Positions 51,165 to 61,211 of a DNA stretch of 64,000 bases are shown here, piece after piece. The stretch is from Streptomyces sp. CA-210063. Its GTDB lineage: Bacteria; Actinomycetota; Actinomycetes; Streptomycetales; Streptomycetaceae. Both the position numbers and the translations under genes were made by a program. The stretch is taken from positions 9,300,001-9,364,000 of the forward strand of contig NZ_CP102512.1 in assembly GCF_024612015.1 (NCBI RefSeq), in the 5' to 3' direction. Numbering within the stretch: the stretch's first letter is position 1; each line of letters opens with the position of its first letter. Below the pieces are notes generated by a model. It made no database searches, was not told the origin of the DNA, and saw only the letters and a program-made list of their open reading frames with translations.

Positions 51165-52946
51165 GTGCACATCCTGCTCCTAGCCAGTGCGTTCAACAGC
51201 CTCACCCAGCGTGTCCACGCCGAGCTGCGCGACCGTGGCCACGCCGTGGCGGTGGAACTCGCCCTGCCCGGCAGCCCGTTGCCCGAAACCGTGCAGCGGC
51301 ATGCACCACAGCTCATCGTGGCGCCGATGCTGAAGACGGCGATTCCCGAGGAGGTATGGACAGCGCACACCTGCCTCATCGTCCATCCGGGGCCCGTGGG
51401 CGACCGCGGACCCTCCTCCCTGGACTGGGCGATTCACGAGGGCGTCGACCAGTGGGGCGTCACCGTCCTGCAGGCCGACGCGGAGATGGACGCCGGTGAC
51501 GTGTGGGCCTGTGTACCGTGCCGGATTCCCCAGGTGTCCAAGAGCGAGCTGTACCGGGGCGAGATCGCCGACGCCGCGCTCGAAGCCGTCATGCTCTCGG
51601 TGGAGCGCTTCGCCGGGGGCACACACGTACCGCGCAGGCAGGACGCGGCAGGCACCGCCGACTCGCGCCCGCGCCCCCGTCCGTACCTCGATCAGAGCGT
51701 CCGGCGAATCGACTGGGCCGAGGACTCCACGCAGGATGTCCTGCGCAAGCTGAGAGCAGCGGACTCGCAGCCCGGTGTGCTGGACGTGCTGCTCGGCCGC
51801 GAGTGGTACCTGCATGGCGGTCATCCCGAGAGCGTGTTGCGAGGCCGCCCGGGCGAGCTGCTGGCCACCAGGGCCGGGGCGGTGTGCCGGGCCACCAAGG
51901 ACGGCGCCGTGTGGATCCCCGAGCTGCGGCCCCGGCGCGTGCCCGGGCAGCCGCCCACGTACAAACTGCCGGCCGTGCGGGCACTGGGCGACCGGCTGCC
52001 GCCCCTGCCCGATCATGCCCTGCCCCTGCTGCCCGAGGTGCGGCACCGTACCTGGACGGACATCCGCTACCGGGAGGAGGGGAACGTCGGGTTCCTCTCG
52101 TTCTCCTTCCCCGGCGGCGCCATGAGCACGGAGCAGTGCCGACGTCTGCTGGACGCCTACCGGGAAGCGTGCGAGCGGCCCACGTCCGTACTGGTGCTGG
52201 GCGGCGAACGGGACTTCTTCTCCAACGGGATCCACCTGGGCGTCATCGAGGCCGCGGACGACCCCGCTGCCGAGTCCTGGGCGAACATCAATGCCATCGA
52301 CGATCTGGTCGAGGCGGTCCTGACGACGACGGACCGGCTGGTGGTCGCGGCGGTCGCGGGCAACGCCGCGGCGGGCGGGGTGATGCTCGCCCTGGCGGCC
52401 GACGAGGTGTGGTGCCGCTCGGGCGCCGTGCTGAACCCCCACTACCGTCTGATGGGCCTGTACGGCTCGGAGTACTGGACGCACACCCTGCCCCGCAAGG
52501 TGGGTCCCGCGACGGCCGAACGGCTCATGCGTGAGGCCCTGCCGGTGAGCTCGGCGAGCGCACTGCGCCTCGGGCTCGTCGACCGGGTGGTCGACTGCTC
52601 TCCTGGTGAGTTCCCGCGGGAGGTCGGCGGCCTGGCGGCCCGTCTGGCGTCACTGCCGGCGACGGCGTCACGGATCACCGCGAAGAAGACGGAGCTGGAC
52701 CGGCTGGAGAGCGTGACCCCGCTGGCCGGCTTCCGTGAGCAGGAGCTGGCCCGGATGCGCCGGACCTTCGACGACCCGGATGCCCCGTACCACTCGCTGC
52801 GTCGTTCCTTCGTCCACAAGGAGCGGCCGGCGTGCACCCCGCCGCACCTCGGTCCCGCCCAGGTTGCGCAAACCGGTCCGACCCCCTCCGCCGCGGATGT
52901 CACCGGAACGGCCCTCAACGGCGTCTCATCACGGCCGAACGGCTGA
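51165..52946 (+). CDS. hypX: HypX, CO-ligand-forming hydrogenase maturation protein
   Basis: A 593-residue two-domain protein. N-terminal formyltransferase-like domain (about 1-260) with LASAFNSLTQRVHAELRDRG and VHPGPVGDRGPSSLDWAIHE. C-terminal crotonase-like domain (about 290-530) with FFSNGIHLGVIEAADDPAAE, SWANINAIDD and AVAGNAAAGGVMLALAADEV. HypX makes CO from N10-formyl-tetrahydrofolate for the NiFe(CN)2CO site under air. The GTG at 51165 is chosen because GGAGG lies at 51154-51158 and the protein then begins VHILLLASAF as family members do; upstream ATGs lack a ribosome site. Confidence 0.9.
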   Translation: MHILLLASAFNSLTQRVHAELRDRGHAVAVELALPGSPLPETVQRHAPQLIVAPMLKTAIPEEVWTAHTCLIVHPGPVGDRGPSSLDWAIHEGVDQWGVTVLQADAEMDAGDVWACVPCRIPQVSKSELYRGEIADAALEAVMLSVERFAGGTHVPRRQDAAGTADSRPRPRPYLDQSVRRIDWAEDSTQDVLRKLRAADSQPGVLDVLLGREWYLHGGHPESVLRGRPGELLATRAGAVCRATKDGAVWIPELRPRRVPGQPPTYKLPAVRALGDRLPPLPDHALPLLPEVRHRTWTDIRYREEGNVGFLSFSFPGGAMSTEQCRRLLDAYREACERPTSVLVLGGERDFFSNGIHLGVIEAADDPAAESWANINAIDDLVEAVLTTTDRLVVAAVAGNAAAGGVMLALAADEVWCRSGAVLNPHYRLMGLYGSEYWTHTLPRKVGPATAERLMREALPVSSASALRLGLVDRVVDCSPGEFPREVGGLAARLASLPATASRITAKKTELDRLESVTPLAGFREQELARMRRTFDDPDAPYHSLRRSFVHKERPACTPPHLGPAQVAQTGPTPSAADVTGTALNGVSSRPNG

Positions 52947-52960
52947 TACGAAGGAAAGCG

Positions 52961-53009
52961 ATGGTCGAAATCTGGGCTTTCATCCCTTACCTCCCCAGGA
53001 GGCGGTCCC

Positions 53010-53017
<8 letters not shown>
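52961..53017 (+). CDS. Possible 18-residue leader peptide overlapping hhyS
   Basis: ATG at 52961 follows GAAGGAAAG, and the frame reads MVEIWAFIPYLPRRRSHD before TGA at 53015-53017. Its end overlaps the first three codons of the small-subunit gene, and the hhyS ribosome site (GGAGG) lies inside it. It could couple or attenuate translation. Evidence is only position and ribosome site. Confidence 0.25.
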
Positions 53018-54098
<1,081 letters not shown>

Positions 54099-54184
54099 GC
54101 ATTCGCCGCAGTTGATCCGCTCCCCGTTTTCGTGCATGCACCCCCCACACGAACCTCCCGCGCAACGAAGGGCACGGCACACAG

Positions 54185-55969
54185 ATGGCACCGACGACGA
54201 AGGCGGCCGGCGACGGCAGCGGCCTGGTGGAGATGGCCTGGGACCCGATCACCCGGATCGTGGGCAGCCTGGGCATCCACACGAAGATCGACTTCAAGCA
54301 GAAGCGAGTCGCCGAGTGCTACAGCACCTCGTCGGTCTTCCGCGGCTACAGCGTCTTCATGTGCGGCAAGGACCCCCGCGACGCCCACTTCATCACCAGC
54401 CGCATCTGCGGGATCTGCGGCGACAACCACGCCACCTGTTCGGTCTACGCGCAGAACATGGCGTACGGCGTGAAGCCCCCGCACCTCGGTGAGTGGATCA
54501 TCAACCTCGGCGAGTCCGCGGAGTACATGTTCGACCACAACATCTTCCAGGAGAACCTGGTCGGGGTCGACTACTGCGAGAAGATGGTCAAGGAGACCAA
54601 CCCCGGCGTCCTCGAACTCGCCGAGCGCACCGAGGCCCCGCACGCGGCCGAGCACGGCTACCGCACCATCGCCGACATCATGCGCTCGCTGAACCCCCTC
54701 GAAGGGGAGTTCTACCGCGAGGCCCTCCAGGTCAGCCGCTACACGCGCGAGATGTTCTGCCTGATGGAGGGCCGCCATGTGCACCCCTCCACGCTCTACC
54801 CGGGCGGCGTCGGAACCATCGCCTCCGTGCAGCTCTTCACGGACTACCTCAGCCGGCTGATGCGCTACGTCGAGTTCATGAAGCGCGTCGTGCCCCTCCA
54901 CGACGACCTGTTCGACTTCTTCTACGAGGCCCTGCCCGGGTACGAGGAGGTCGGCCGCCGCCGGGTCATGCTCGGCTGCTGGGGCGCGCTCAACGACCCC
55001 GAGTACTGCGACTTCACCTACGCCAACATGACCGACTGGGGCCGGCGCATGTTCGTCACGCCCGGCATCGTCGTCGACGGCAAACTCGTCACCAACGACC
55101 TCACCGAGATCAACCTCGGCATCCGCATCCTGCTCGGCAGCTCCTACTACGAGGACTGGCAGGGCCAGGAGCAGTTCGTCACCCATGACCCGCTCGGCAA
55201 CCCGGTGGACCCGCGCCACCCGTGGAACCAGCACACCATCCCCGCCCCGCAGAAGCGGAACTTCGACGACAAGTACAGCTGGGTCATGTCCCCGCGCTGG
55301 TTCGACGGCAAGGACCACCTCGCCCTGGACACCGGCGGCGGCCCCATCGCCCGCCTGTGGTCGACCGCCCTGTCCGGTCTCGTCGACATCGGGTACGTCA
55401 AGGCCACCGGCCATAGCGTGGTCATCAACCTGCCCAGGACCATGACCAAGCCGGAGACCACCTTCGAGTGGAAGATCCCGAAGTGGTCCAACGCGCTGGA
55501 GCGCAACCGCGCCCGCACCTACTTCCAGGCGTACGCCGCCGCCGTCGCCCTGCACTGCGCGGAGAAGGGACTCGCGGAGGTCCGAGCCGGACGCACCCAG
55601 ACCTGGGAGAAGTTCGAGGTCCCGGACGAGAGCATCGGCGTCGGCTTCACCGAGGCGGTCCGCGGTGTCCTCTCCCACCACATGGTGATCCGCGACGGCA
55701 AGATCGCCAACTATCACCCGTACCCGCCGACCCCCTGGAACGCCAGCACCAGGGACACCTTCGGCACACCGGGCCCGTACGAGGACGCCGTGCAGAACAC
55801 GCCCATCTTCGAGGAGAACACCCCGGAGAACTTCAAGGGCATCGACATCATGCGCGCCGTCCGCAGCTTTGACCCCTGTCTGCCCTGCGGCGTCCACATG
55901 TACGTCGGCGGCGGCAAGACCGTGAAGTCGATGCACGTGCCCACCGGCCTGAGCGGACTGGGCGGATGA
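54185..55969 (+). CDS. hhyL: Group 1h [NiFe]-hydrogenase large subunit
   Basis: A 594-residue catalytic subunit. The L1 motif SRICGICGDNHATCSVY supplies Cys75 and Cys78, and L2 near the end, DPCLPCGVHM, supplies Cys565 and Cys568. A 23-residue tail follows His571 and should be cleaved by the endopeptidase after nickel insertion; the cluster has such a protease. The gene is 86 bases after hhyS and its stop overlaps the NifU-like gene start by four bases. Confidence 0.95.
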   Translation: MAPTTKAAGDGSGLVEMAWDPITRIVGSLGIHTKIDFKQKRVAECYSTSSVFRGYSVFMCGKDPRDAHFITSRICGICGDNHATCSVYAQNMAYGVKPPHLGEWIINLGESAEYMFDHNIFQENLVGVDYCEKMVKETNPGVLELAERTEAPHAAEHGYRTIADIMRSLNPLEGEFYREALQVSRYTREMFCLMEGRHVHPSTLYPGGVGTIASVQLFTDYLSRLMRYVEFMKRVVPLHDDLFDFFYEALPGYEEVGRRRVMLGCWGALNDPEYCDFTYANMTDWGRRMFVTPGIVVDGKLVTNDLTEINLGIRILLGSSYYEDWQGQEQFVTHDPLGNPVDPRHPWNQHTIPAPQKRNFDDKYSWVMSPRWFDGKDHLALDTGGGPIARLWSTALSGLVDIGYVKATGHSVVINLPRTMTKPETTFEWKIPKWSNALERNRARTYFQAYAAAVALHCAEKGLAEVRAGRTQTWEKFEVPDESIGVGFTEAVRGVLSHHMVIRDGKIANYHPYPPTPWNASTRDTFGTPGPYEDAVQNTPIFEENTPENFKGIDIMRAVRSFDPCLPCGVHMYVGGGKTVKSMHVPTGLSGLGG

Positions 55970-56505
55970 GCGCGGCGACGGCCACGGCGCCGGTGAACGC
56001 GGAGCAGACCGGACGCCGTGTCGAGGAGGTGCTGGAGCGACTGACCGCGAGCGGCGACCCGGCCGCCGCCGCAGCGGCGGAGGAACTCGTCCGGTCCCTC
56101 ATGGACTTCTACGGTGCCGGCCTGGCCCGACTCCTCGACCTGCTGTCCTCCGCTCCCGGCGGACCGCCGGCGGCACTGCTCGGTGACGAACTGGTCGCGA
56201 GCCTGCTCGTCCTGCACGACCTGCACCCCGAGGACCGCGACACCCGTATCGCCCGCGCCCTCGACGTCGTACGGGAACACGCCCTGGACGTCGTGGACTT
56301 CGACGAGGAAAGCGGCACCCTCACGCTGCGGGCCAGGGAGGCCGGTGGCTGCGGATGTGGCTCCGGCTCCGGTGCGGGCGCCCGGGAGGCCGCGGAGGCC
56401 GCGCTCGCCTGTTTCGCGCCGGAGGTCAGGGCCGTCGACGTACAGACCGCGCCCGCCGGGCCCACACTCCTTCAGATCAGCACGGCACCGACGGGGGCCC
56501 GATGA
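55966..56505 (+). CDS. NifU-like domain protein of the hydrogenase cluster
   Basis: A 179-residue protein. The N-terminal half is helical (VLERLTASGDPAAAAAAEEL, LLDLLSSAPGGPPAALLGDE). The second half resembles a NifU C-terminal domain: ALDVVREHALDVVDFDEESG, then TLTLRAREAGGCGCGSGSGA. The iron-sulfur scaffold Cys pair appears as CGC rather than the usual C-x-x-C. It could serve in Fe-S delivery to HhyS. Four-base overlap on both sides. Confidence 0.75.
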   Translation: MSAATATAPVNAEQTGRRVEEVLERLTASGDPAAAAAAEELVRSLMDFYGAGLARLLDLLSSAPGGPPAALLGDELVASLLVLHDLHPEDRDTRIARALDVVREHALDVVDFDEESGTLTLRAREAGGCGCGSGSGAGAREAAEAALACFAPEVRAVDVQTAPAGPTLLQISTAPTGAR

Positions 56506-57143
56506 CGGCGTCCCCGGCGACGCGCATGCCCGGCCTGCGGAGGTTCCTCACCGAGAGACCTCCGCAGCCCGAACGGTGCGAGTTGTGCGCCGTGACGGTG
56601 GAGGCGGACCACCGTCATCTTGTCGACACCGAGAAACGCGCCCTCGTCTGCGCCTGTACCCCCTGTGCGCTGCTGATGGAACAGCCGGGCGCCGCCGCCG
56701 GCCGCTTCCGCACGGTCCCCGCCCGCTACCTCACCGACCCCGGGCACCGCCTCGACGAGAGCGCGTGGGACGCGTTGCAGATCCCGGTCGGCGTCGCCTT
56801 CCTCTTCCGTAACGCGGCACTCGACCGGCTCGTCGCCCTCTACCCGAGCCCGGCCGGAGCAACCGAGAGCGAACTCGAACCGGCCACATGGACCGACGTC
56901 CTCGGCGGCAGCCGCCTCGCCGAACTGCTCGAACCCGACGTGGAGGCGCTGCTGCTCCGCCGCACCGACGGCCGCTTCGAGTGCCACCTCGTACCGATCG
57001 ACATCTGCTACGAACTCGTCGGCCGCATGCGCCTGTTGTGGCAGGGCTTCGACGGCGGGGCCGAGGCCCGGGCCGCGCTGGACGCGTTCTTCGCGGACGT
57101 CGCGCGACGCGTCCGGCCCGTGGACGAGGCGGTACGGCCGTGA
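56502..57143 (+). CDS. DUF5947-like protein of the hydrogenase cluster
   Basis: A 213-residue protein with a metal-site-like Cys set at the N-terminus (ERCELCAVTVEADHRHLVDT, then LVCACTPCALLMEQP) and a later domain with LDESAWDALQIPVGVAFLFR and LVPIDICYELVGRMRLLWQG. I recognise it as DUF5947-like from group 1h hydrogenase loci. The Cys-x2-Cys and Cys-x-Cys-x2-Cys pattern could bind zinc or iron. Start in ATGA overlap, stop in GTGA overlap. Confidence 0.75.
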   Translation: MTASPATRMPGLRRFLTERPPQPERCELCAVTVEADHRHLVDTEKRALVCACTPCALLMEQPGAAAGRFRTVPARYLTDPGHRLDESAWDALQIPVGVAFLFRNAALDRLVALYPSPAGATESELEPATWTDVLGGSRLAELLEPDVEALLLRRTDGRFECHLVPIDICYELVGRMRLLWQGFDGGAEARAALDAFFADVARRVRPVDEAVRP

Positions 57144-57823
57144 CGGAGTTCTCCTTCGCCTGCACCGGCGTCCGCGCCGACCGGTACGCCGCCGGACCGA
57201 CCCTCGTCTTCCGGCTGCGCGTCACAGCCGCCGGCAATGCCCGCGTGCACGCCCTCGCGCTGCGCTGCCAGATCCGCGTCGAACCCGCCCGCCGAGCCTA
57301 CGAATCCGCCGAGGCCGACGGACTGGCGGACCTCTTCGGCGAGCGCTCCCGCTGGGGCAGCACGCTCCAGCCGGTGCAGTTCGCCCAGGTCTCGCTCATG
57401 GTCCCCAGCTTCACGGGGGAGACCGAAGCCGACCTCGTCGTGCCCTGCACCTACGACATGGACGTCGCCGCGACCCGCTACCTCACCGCCCTCACCGACG
57501 GCGAGGTCCCGCTGCTGATGCTCTTCTCCGGTACGGCGTTCACCGGCGTCGGCGGTTTCCAGGTCGAACCGGTCCCGTGGGACCGGGAGGCGGCCTTCCG
57601 GATGCCCGTCACCGCCTGGCAGGAGATGGTCGAGCAGCACTTTCCCGGCTGCGGCTGGATCCGGCTGCCCCGCGACACCATGGACGCCCTCCTCGCCTAC
57701 CGCTCCCGGCACGCCCTGCCCTCCTGGGAGGCGACCGTCGCGGCGCTGCTGGAGGGTGCGGACCCGCCCGCGCACGACCCGCTGCGCGCCCTCACCGGCA
57801 CCACCGGAAGGACCCATCCGTGA
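57140..57823 (+). CDS. DUF6084-like protein of the hydrogenase cluster
   Basis: A 227-residue protein, probably beta-rich: FSFACTGVRADRYAAGPTLV, IRVEPARRAYESAEADGLAD, then VSLMVPSFTGETEADLVVPC and TYDMDVAATRYLTALTDGEV. No membrane segment and no catalytic motif seen. It is recurrent in streptomycete hydrogenase loci and labelled DUF6084 as I recall. It lies in an unbroken chain of overlapping genes, so it is very likely needed with the enzyme. Confidence 0.75.
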   Translation: MTEFSFACTGVRADRYAAGPTLVFRLRVTAAGNARVHALALRCQIRVEPARRAYESAEADGLADLFGERSRWGSTLQPVQFAQVSLMVPSFTGETEADLVVPCTYDMDVAATRYLTALTDGEVPLLMLFSGTAFTGVGGFQVEPVPWDREAAFRMPVTAWQEMVEQHFPGCGWIRLPRDTMDALLAYRSRHALPSWEATVAALLEGADPPAHDPLRALTGTTGRTHP

Positions 57824-59247
57824 CCGTGACCGCGTTCGCCCCCGGGACGGAGGAGCGGTTCGCCGTCGCCCGGCAGGTGGCCGACGCCGTCCTCTTCGAG
57901 GGCTACGTGCTCTACCCGTACCGCGCCTCGGCCGCCAAGAACCGGCTGCGCTGGCAGTTCGGGGTGCTCGTACCGCCCGGCTGGGGCGCCGAGTGCGAGG
58001 AGCACGACTTCCAGCACACCGAGTGCCTGATGGAACCGAAGGCGGGGGCGACCCTCTCGGTCGAGGTGCGCTTCCTGCACGCCCGACGGCGCACGGTGCA
58101 GCGGGCCCGCCCGGACGGAGGCTACGACACCGTCTCCGAACTCCGCCTCGAGGACCGGGTGCTGGTGCCCTGGGACGAGGGCGGCGAGGAGCGTGTCGAG
58201 GTGGTCGCGTCGGTGGACGAACTCCTCGGCGACGGCGTGACCCATCCCTTCCGGCGCCCCGCCCGCGAGGACACCGAACCGGTCCTGGACGCGGCCGGCC
58301 GAACCGTCGGCCGACTGGTCCGGCGGTCCGAGGAGATCAGTGGGACGGTCCGGCTGTCCGCCCGCGAACTCGACGGCCCCTACCGGGCCCTGCGGCTGAC
58401 CGCCGTCGTCGAGAACACCAGCGACTGGACACCCCCCGAGGAACGCGGCGCGGACCGGGACGCGGCGCTGCCGCACTCCCTGGTGGCCACCCACCTCCTC
58501 ATGGCCCTCAGCGCTGGATCATTCCTGTCGATGACCGATCCCCCTGAGTGGGCGAAGGGCGCGGTCGCCGCCTGCCGCAACCTGCACACCTGGCCCGTAC
58601 TCGCCGGCGAACCCGGCCGCGCCGACCTGGTGCTGTCCTCGCCGATCATCCTGGACGACCATCCGGCCATCGCACCGGAGAGCCCCGGCGCGCTCTACGA
58701 CGCCACCGAGATCGACGAGATCCTCGCGCTGCGCACCGCGGCCCTCACCGACGAGGAGAAGCGCGAGGCCCGGGGCACCGACGAGCGGGCGGCCGCCGTG
58801 ATCGAGCTGGCGGACTCGATGCCGCCCGAGGTTCTGGAGCGGCTGCACGGGGCGGTGCGCAGTCTGCGTGAAGTGACCGGCCCGGGCCCATCCACCCCGG
58901 ACGGCGGCTTCCCCGACGAGTACGGGGTGCAGCGGCCCGACACCCCCTGGTGGGACCCGGCGAGCGAGGCGGGCTTCGACCCCGCGCGGGACCGGGTGGT
59001 CGTGGACGGCCGGTCGGTGGGCCAGGGCAGCCGCGTCGAACTGCACCCGGGCCTGCGGCGCACGGACGCGCAGGACATTTTCCTGCGGGGCCGCACCGCG
59101 AAGGTCGAGGCGGTGCTGCACGACGTCGACGGGGGGGTGCACCTGGCGGTCACGGTCGAGGGCGACCCGGGCGCCGACATCCGCCGCGAGCAGGGACGGT
59201 TCCTGTACTTCCAGCCCGACGAGGTCACACCGCTGGAGGACGTATGA
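57820..59247 (+). CDS. Conserved hydrogenase-cluster protein of unknown function
   Basis: A 475-residue protein starting with GTG: VARQVADAVLFEGYVLYPYR, then FGVLVPPGWGAECEEHDFQH and TECLMEPKAGATLSVEVRFL. The middle contains HSLVATHLLMALSAGSFLSM and ENLHTWPVL-like CRNLHTWPVLAG. The end is beta-rich (RTAKVEAVLHDVDGGVHLAV). No known fold could be named. Its place directly before the protease gene and the overlaps on both sides tie it to hydrogenase assembly. Confidence 0.8.
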   Translation: MTVTAFAPGTEERFAVARQVADAVLFEGYVLYPYRASAAKNRLRWQFGVLVPPGWGAECEEHDFQHTECLMEPKAGATLSVEVRFLHARRRTVQRARPDGGYDTVSELRLEDRVLVPWDEGGEERVEVVASVDELLGDGVTHPFRRPAREDTEPVLDAAGRTVGRLVRRSEEISGTVRLSARELDGPYRALRLTAVVENTSDWTPPEERGADRDAALPHSLVATHLLMALSAGSFLSMTDPPEWAKGAVAACRNLHTWPVLAGEPGRADLVLSSPIILDDHPAIAPESPGALYDATEIDEILALRTAALTDEEKREARGTDERAAAVIELADSMPPEVLERLHGAVRSLREVTGPGPSTPDGGFPDEYGVQRPDTPWWDPASEAGFDPARDRVVVDGRSVGQGSRVELHPGLRRTDAQDIFLRGRTAKVEAVLHDVDGGVHLAVTVEGDPGADIRREQGRFLYFQPDEVTPLEDV

Positions 59248-59795
59248 ACCCCTCCCCGTGGTCAGGCCCCAGGACCCTGGTCGCCGGCATCGGCAACATC
59301 TTTCTCGGGGACGACGGCTTCGGTGTGGAGACCGCCCGCCGGCTCGCCGAGCACGGCCTGCCCGGACACATCGAGGTCGTGGACATCGGAGTGCGCGGGG
59401 TGCACCTCGCCTACCAGCTGCTGGACGGCTACGACACCCTCGTCCTCGTGGACGCCACGGCACGCGGCGAAGTCCCCGGCACGCTGTACGTGATCGAGCA
59501 CGACGTCTGCGGAGAGAGCCCTTCATCCGCCGCCCCCGCGCTGGACGGCCACCGGATGACCCCCGACACCGTCCTGGCTCTGCTGGGCACCCTGTGCGCC
59601 GGGACCGGCGGCGAGCCACCACGCCGCGTCCTGGTCGTGGGATGCGAACCGGCCTCGGTGGACGAGGGCATCGGTCTCAGCCCGCCGGTGTCCGACGCCG
59701 TACCGCAGGCCGTCCGGCTGATCGAAAAGCTGCTGAGGCACGGGAAGCCGGGAGAGTCCGCGCCGCGGGCCACGGCCGGTGGGATCTCGACATGA
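59244..59795 (+). CDS. Hydrogenase maturation endopeptidase (HyaD/HupD type)
   Basis: A 183-residue protease that trims the large-subunit tail after nickel insertion. The N-terminal signature VAGIGNIFLGDDGFGVETAR carries the metal-binding Asp/Glu region, followed by EVVDIGVRGVHLAYQLLDGY and LVLVDATARGEVPGTLYV. The late His expected for nickel binding may be in ALDGHRMTPDTVLALL. It recognises the 23-residue tail of HhyL. ATGA overlaps on both sides. Confidence 0.9.
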   Translation: MNPSPWSGPRTLVAGIGNIFLGDDGFGVETARRLAEHGLPGHIEVVDIGVRGVHLAYQLLDGYDTLVLVDATARGEVPGTLYVIEHDVCGESPSSAAPALDGHRMTPDTVLALLGTLCAGTGGEPPRRVLVVGCEPASVDEGIGLSPPVSDAVPQAVRLIEKLLRHGKPGESAPRATAGGIST

Positions 59796-59911
59796 GGAGA
59801 GACGGGATGAAGAAGATCGTCATCGGCGGAGCGGCCCTCGCCGCCCTGGTCGCTGTCGTCGCCGAGGTGCTTCCCGACCTCCGGCGCTACCTGCGGATCC
59901 GACGGATGTGA
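59792..59911 (+). CDS. 39-residue membrane microprotein (DUF6893-like)
   Basis: The product has a short basic start, one hydrophobic helix and a basic end: MKKIVIGGAALAALVAVVAE followed by VLPDLRRYLRIRRM. It starts in an ATGA overlap with the protease gene; an internal ATG five codons later is also possible. A single-helix membrane peptide could anchor the hydrogenase or an assembly factor at the membrane. Resembles small streptomycete proteins labelled DUF6893. Confidence 0.7.
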   Translation: MRRDGMKKIVIGGAALAALVAVVAEVLPDLRRYLRIRRM

Positions 59912-60053
59912 AACGGGGGAGCCACCGGTGCGCCGTGAGGTTGCGTCGAACGGTGTATCCGCCGGCCGGTGACGGCGTGCCGGGCGTGCGACCAGGGGGC
60001 GCCCGCCTCTAATGAAGCCCGGCGGGAGGCAGGCTGCGGAAGGACGGAGACCC

Positions 60054-60452
60054 ATGCACGAGATGTCCGTCGCGCTGGCCGTCGTCGACCAGGTGGAAGA
60101 GGCCGCCACACGGGCCAAAGACGTCACGGCGGTGCGATGGGTACGGCTCCAGGTGGGCGAACTGGCCGGCGTCGTACCCGATGCGCTCGCCTTCTCCTTC
60201 GAACTGGCCTGCGCCGGAACCCTGCTTGAAGGCGCCGAACTGATCACAGAAGCGGTGCCGGGATGGGCCCGCTGCACCCCCTGCGCACACGAATGGGCCG
60301 TCGGCATGCCTCCCCGGCTGACCTGCCCCGCGTGCGGGGGTACGCAGACCGACCTGCTCGCGGGCCGGGAACTGCAGATCCTCGACGTGCACTGGGAGGA
60401 CGGCGGTCCCGCGCACACGCCCACCCGCGAACCGATCTCCGAGGAGCGCTGA
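60054..60452 (+). CDS. hypA: HypA, nickel metallochaperone
   Basis: A 132-residue HypA. The nickel site is the N-terminal MHEMS (His2), and the zinc site is made by CTPC and CPACGG (residues about 74-77 and 90-94). It delivers nickel to the large subunit with HypB. The start at 60054 is fixed by the required MHE terminus. A 140-base gap separates it from the microprotein gene and may hold a second promoter. It is followed by hypB after three bases. Confidence 0.93.
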   Translation: MHEMSVALAVVDQVEEAATRAKDVTAVRWVRLQVGELAGVVPDALAFSFELACAGTLLEGAELITEAVPGWARCTPCAHEWAVGMPPRLTCPACGGTQTDLLAGRELQILDVHWEDGGPAHTPTREPISEER

Positions 60453-60455
60453 ACC

Positions 60456-61211
60456 ATGTGCCGTGTCGTCGACCTGCGACAGGCCGTACTCGCGAAGAAC
60501 GACGCGAGCGCCCACGAACTGCGCGCGCACCTCGCGGCGCGAGGCACCGCGGTGGTCAACCTGCTGTCCAGTCCGGGCAGCGGCAAGACCGCGCTGCTGG
60601 AGCGCGAACTGCTGCGGGCACGGGAGCGGGCCGTTCCCGTCGCGGCGCTGAGCGCCGATCTGGCCACCGAGAACGACGTGGCCCGGCTGGCGCGTTCGGG
60701 GGTCCCCGTCAAGCAGGTACTCACCGACGGACTGTGCCATCTGGAGGCGGGGATGCTCGCCGGGCACCTGGACGGGTGGCTGCCCGACGACACCCGGCTG
60801 CTGTTCGTGGAGAACGTCGGCAACCTGGTCTGCCCGGCCTCCTACGACCTGGGGGAGACACTCAGGGTCACCCTCGCCTCCGTGACGGAGGGCGAGGACA
60901 AGCCGCTCAAGTACCCCACCGCCTTCGGCCTCGCCCACCTTGTGGTGGTCACCAAGACCGACATCGCGGAGGCCGTCGAGTTCGACGAGGCGGCGTTCCG
61001 CGCGAATGTGGAGCAGGTCAATCCCGGAGTCGAAGTGATCCTGACTTCGGCACGCCGGGGGCAGGGAGTCGGCGCCCTGCTCGACCGGGCGCTGGCCGCC
61101 GTGGACGGCACACCTGTCCACTCACCGGTCATGGCCCGGCAGCCTCATCACCACAGTCACCCGCACGCGCACCCGGAGGCCATCGGCACCATGGCCCACA
61201 TCCACTCGTGA
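60456..61211 (+). CDS. hypB: HypB, GTPase for nickel insertion
   Basis: A 251-residue GTPase. P-loop [13 protein letters not shown] (about 38-50), G-site NDVARL with [11 protein letters not shown], metal region LCHLEAGML, and base-recognition [11 protein letters not shown]. The His-rich nickel-storage stretch is at the C-terminus ([13 protein letters not shown] and MAHIHS), whereas most HypB proteins carry it at the N-terminus. The short N-terminus, [16 protein letters not shown], lacks the CxxGCxC nickel site of E. coli HypB. Confidence 0.93.
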   Translation: MCRVVDLRQAVLAKNDASAHELRAHLAARGTAVVNLLSSPGSGKTALLERELLRARERAVPVAALSADLATENDVARLARSGVPVKQVLTDGLCHLEAGMLAGHLDGWLPDDTRLLFVENVGNLVCPASYDLGETLRVTLASVTEGEDKPLKYPTAFGLAHLVVVTKTDIAEAVEFDEAAFRANVEQVNPGVEVILTSARRGQGVGALLDRALAAVDGTPVHSPVMARQPHHHSHPHAHPEAIGTMAHIHS

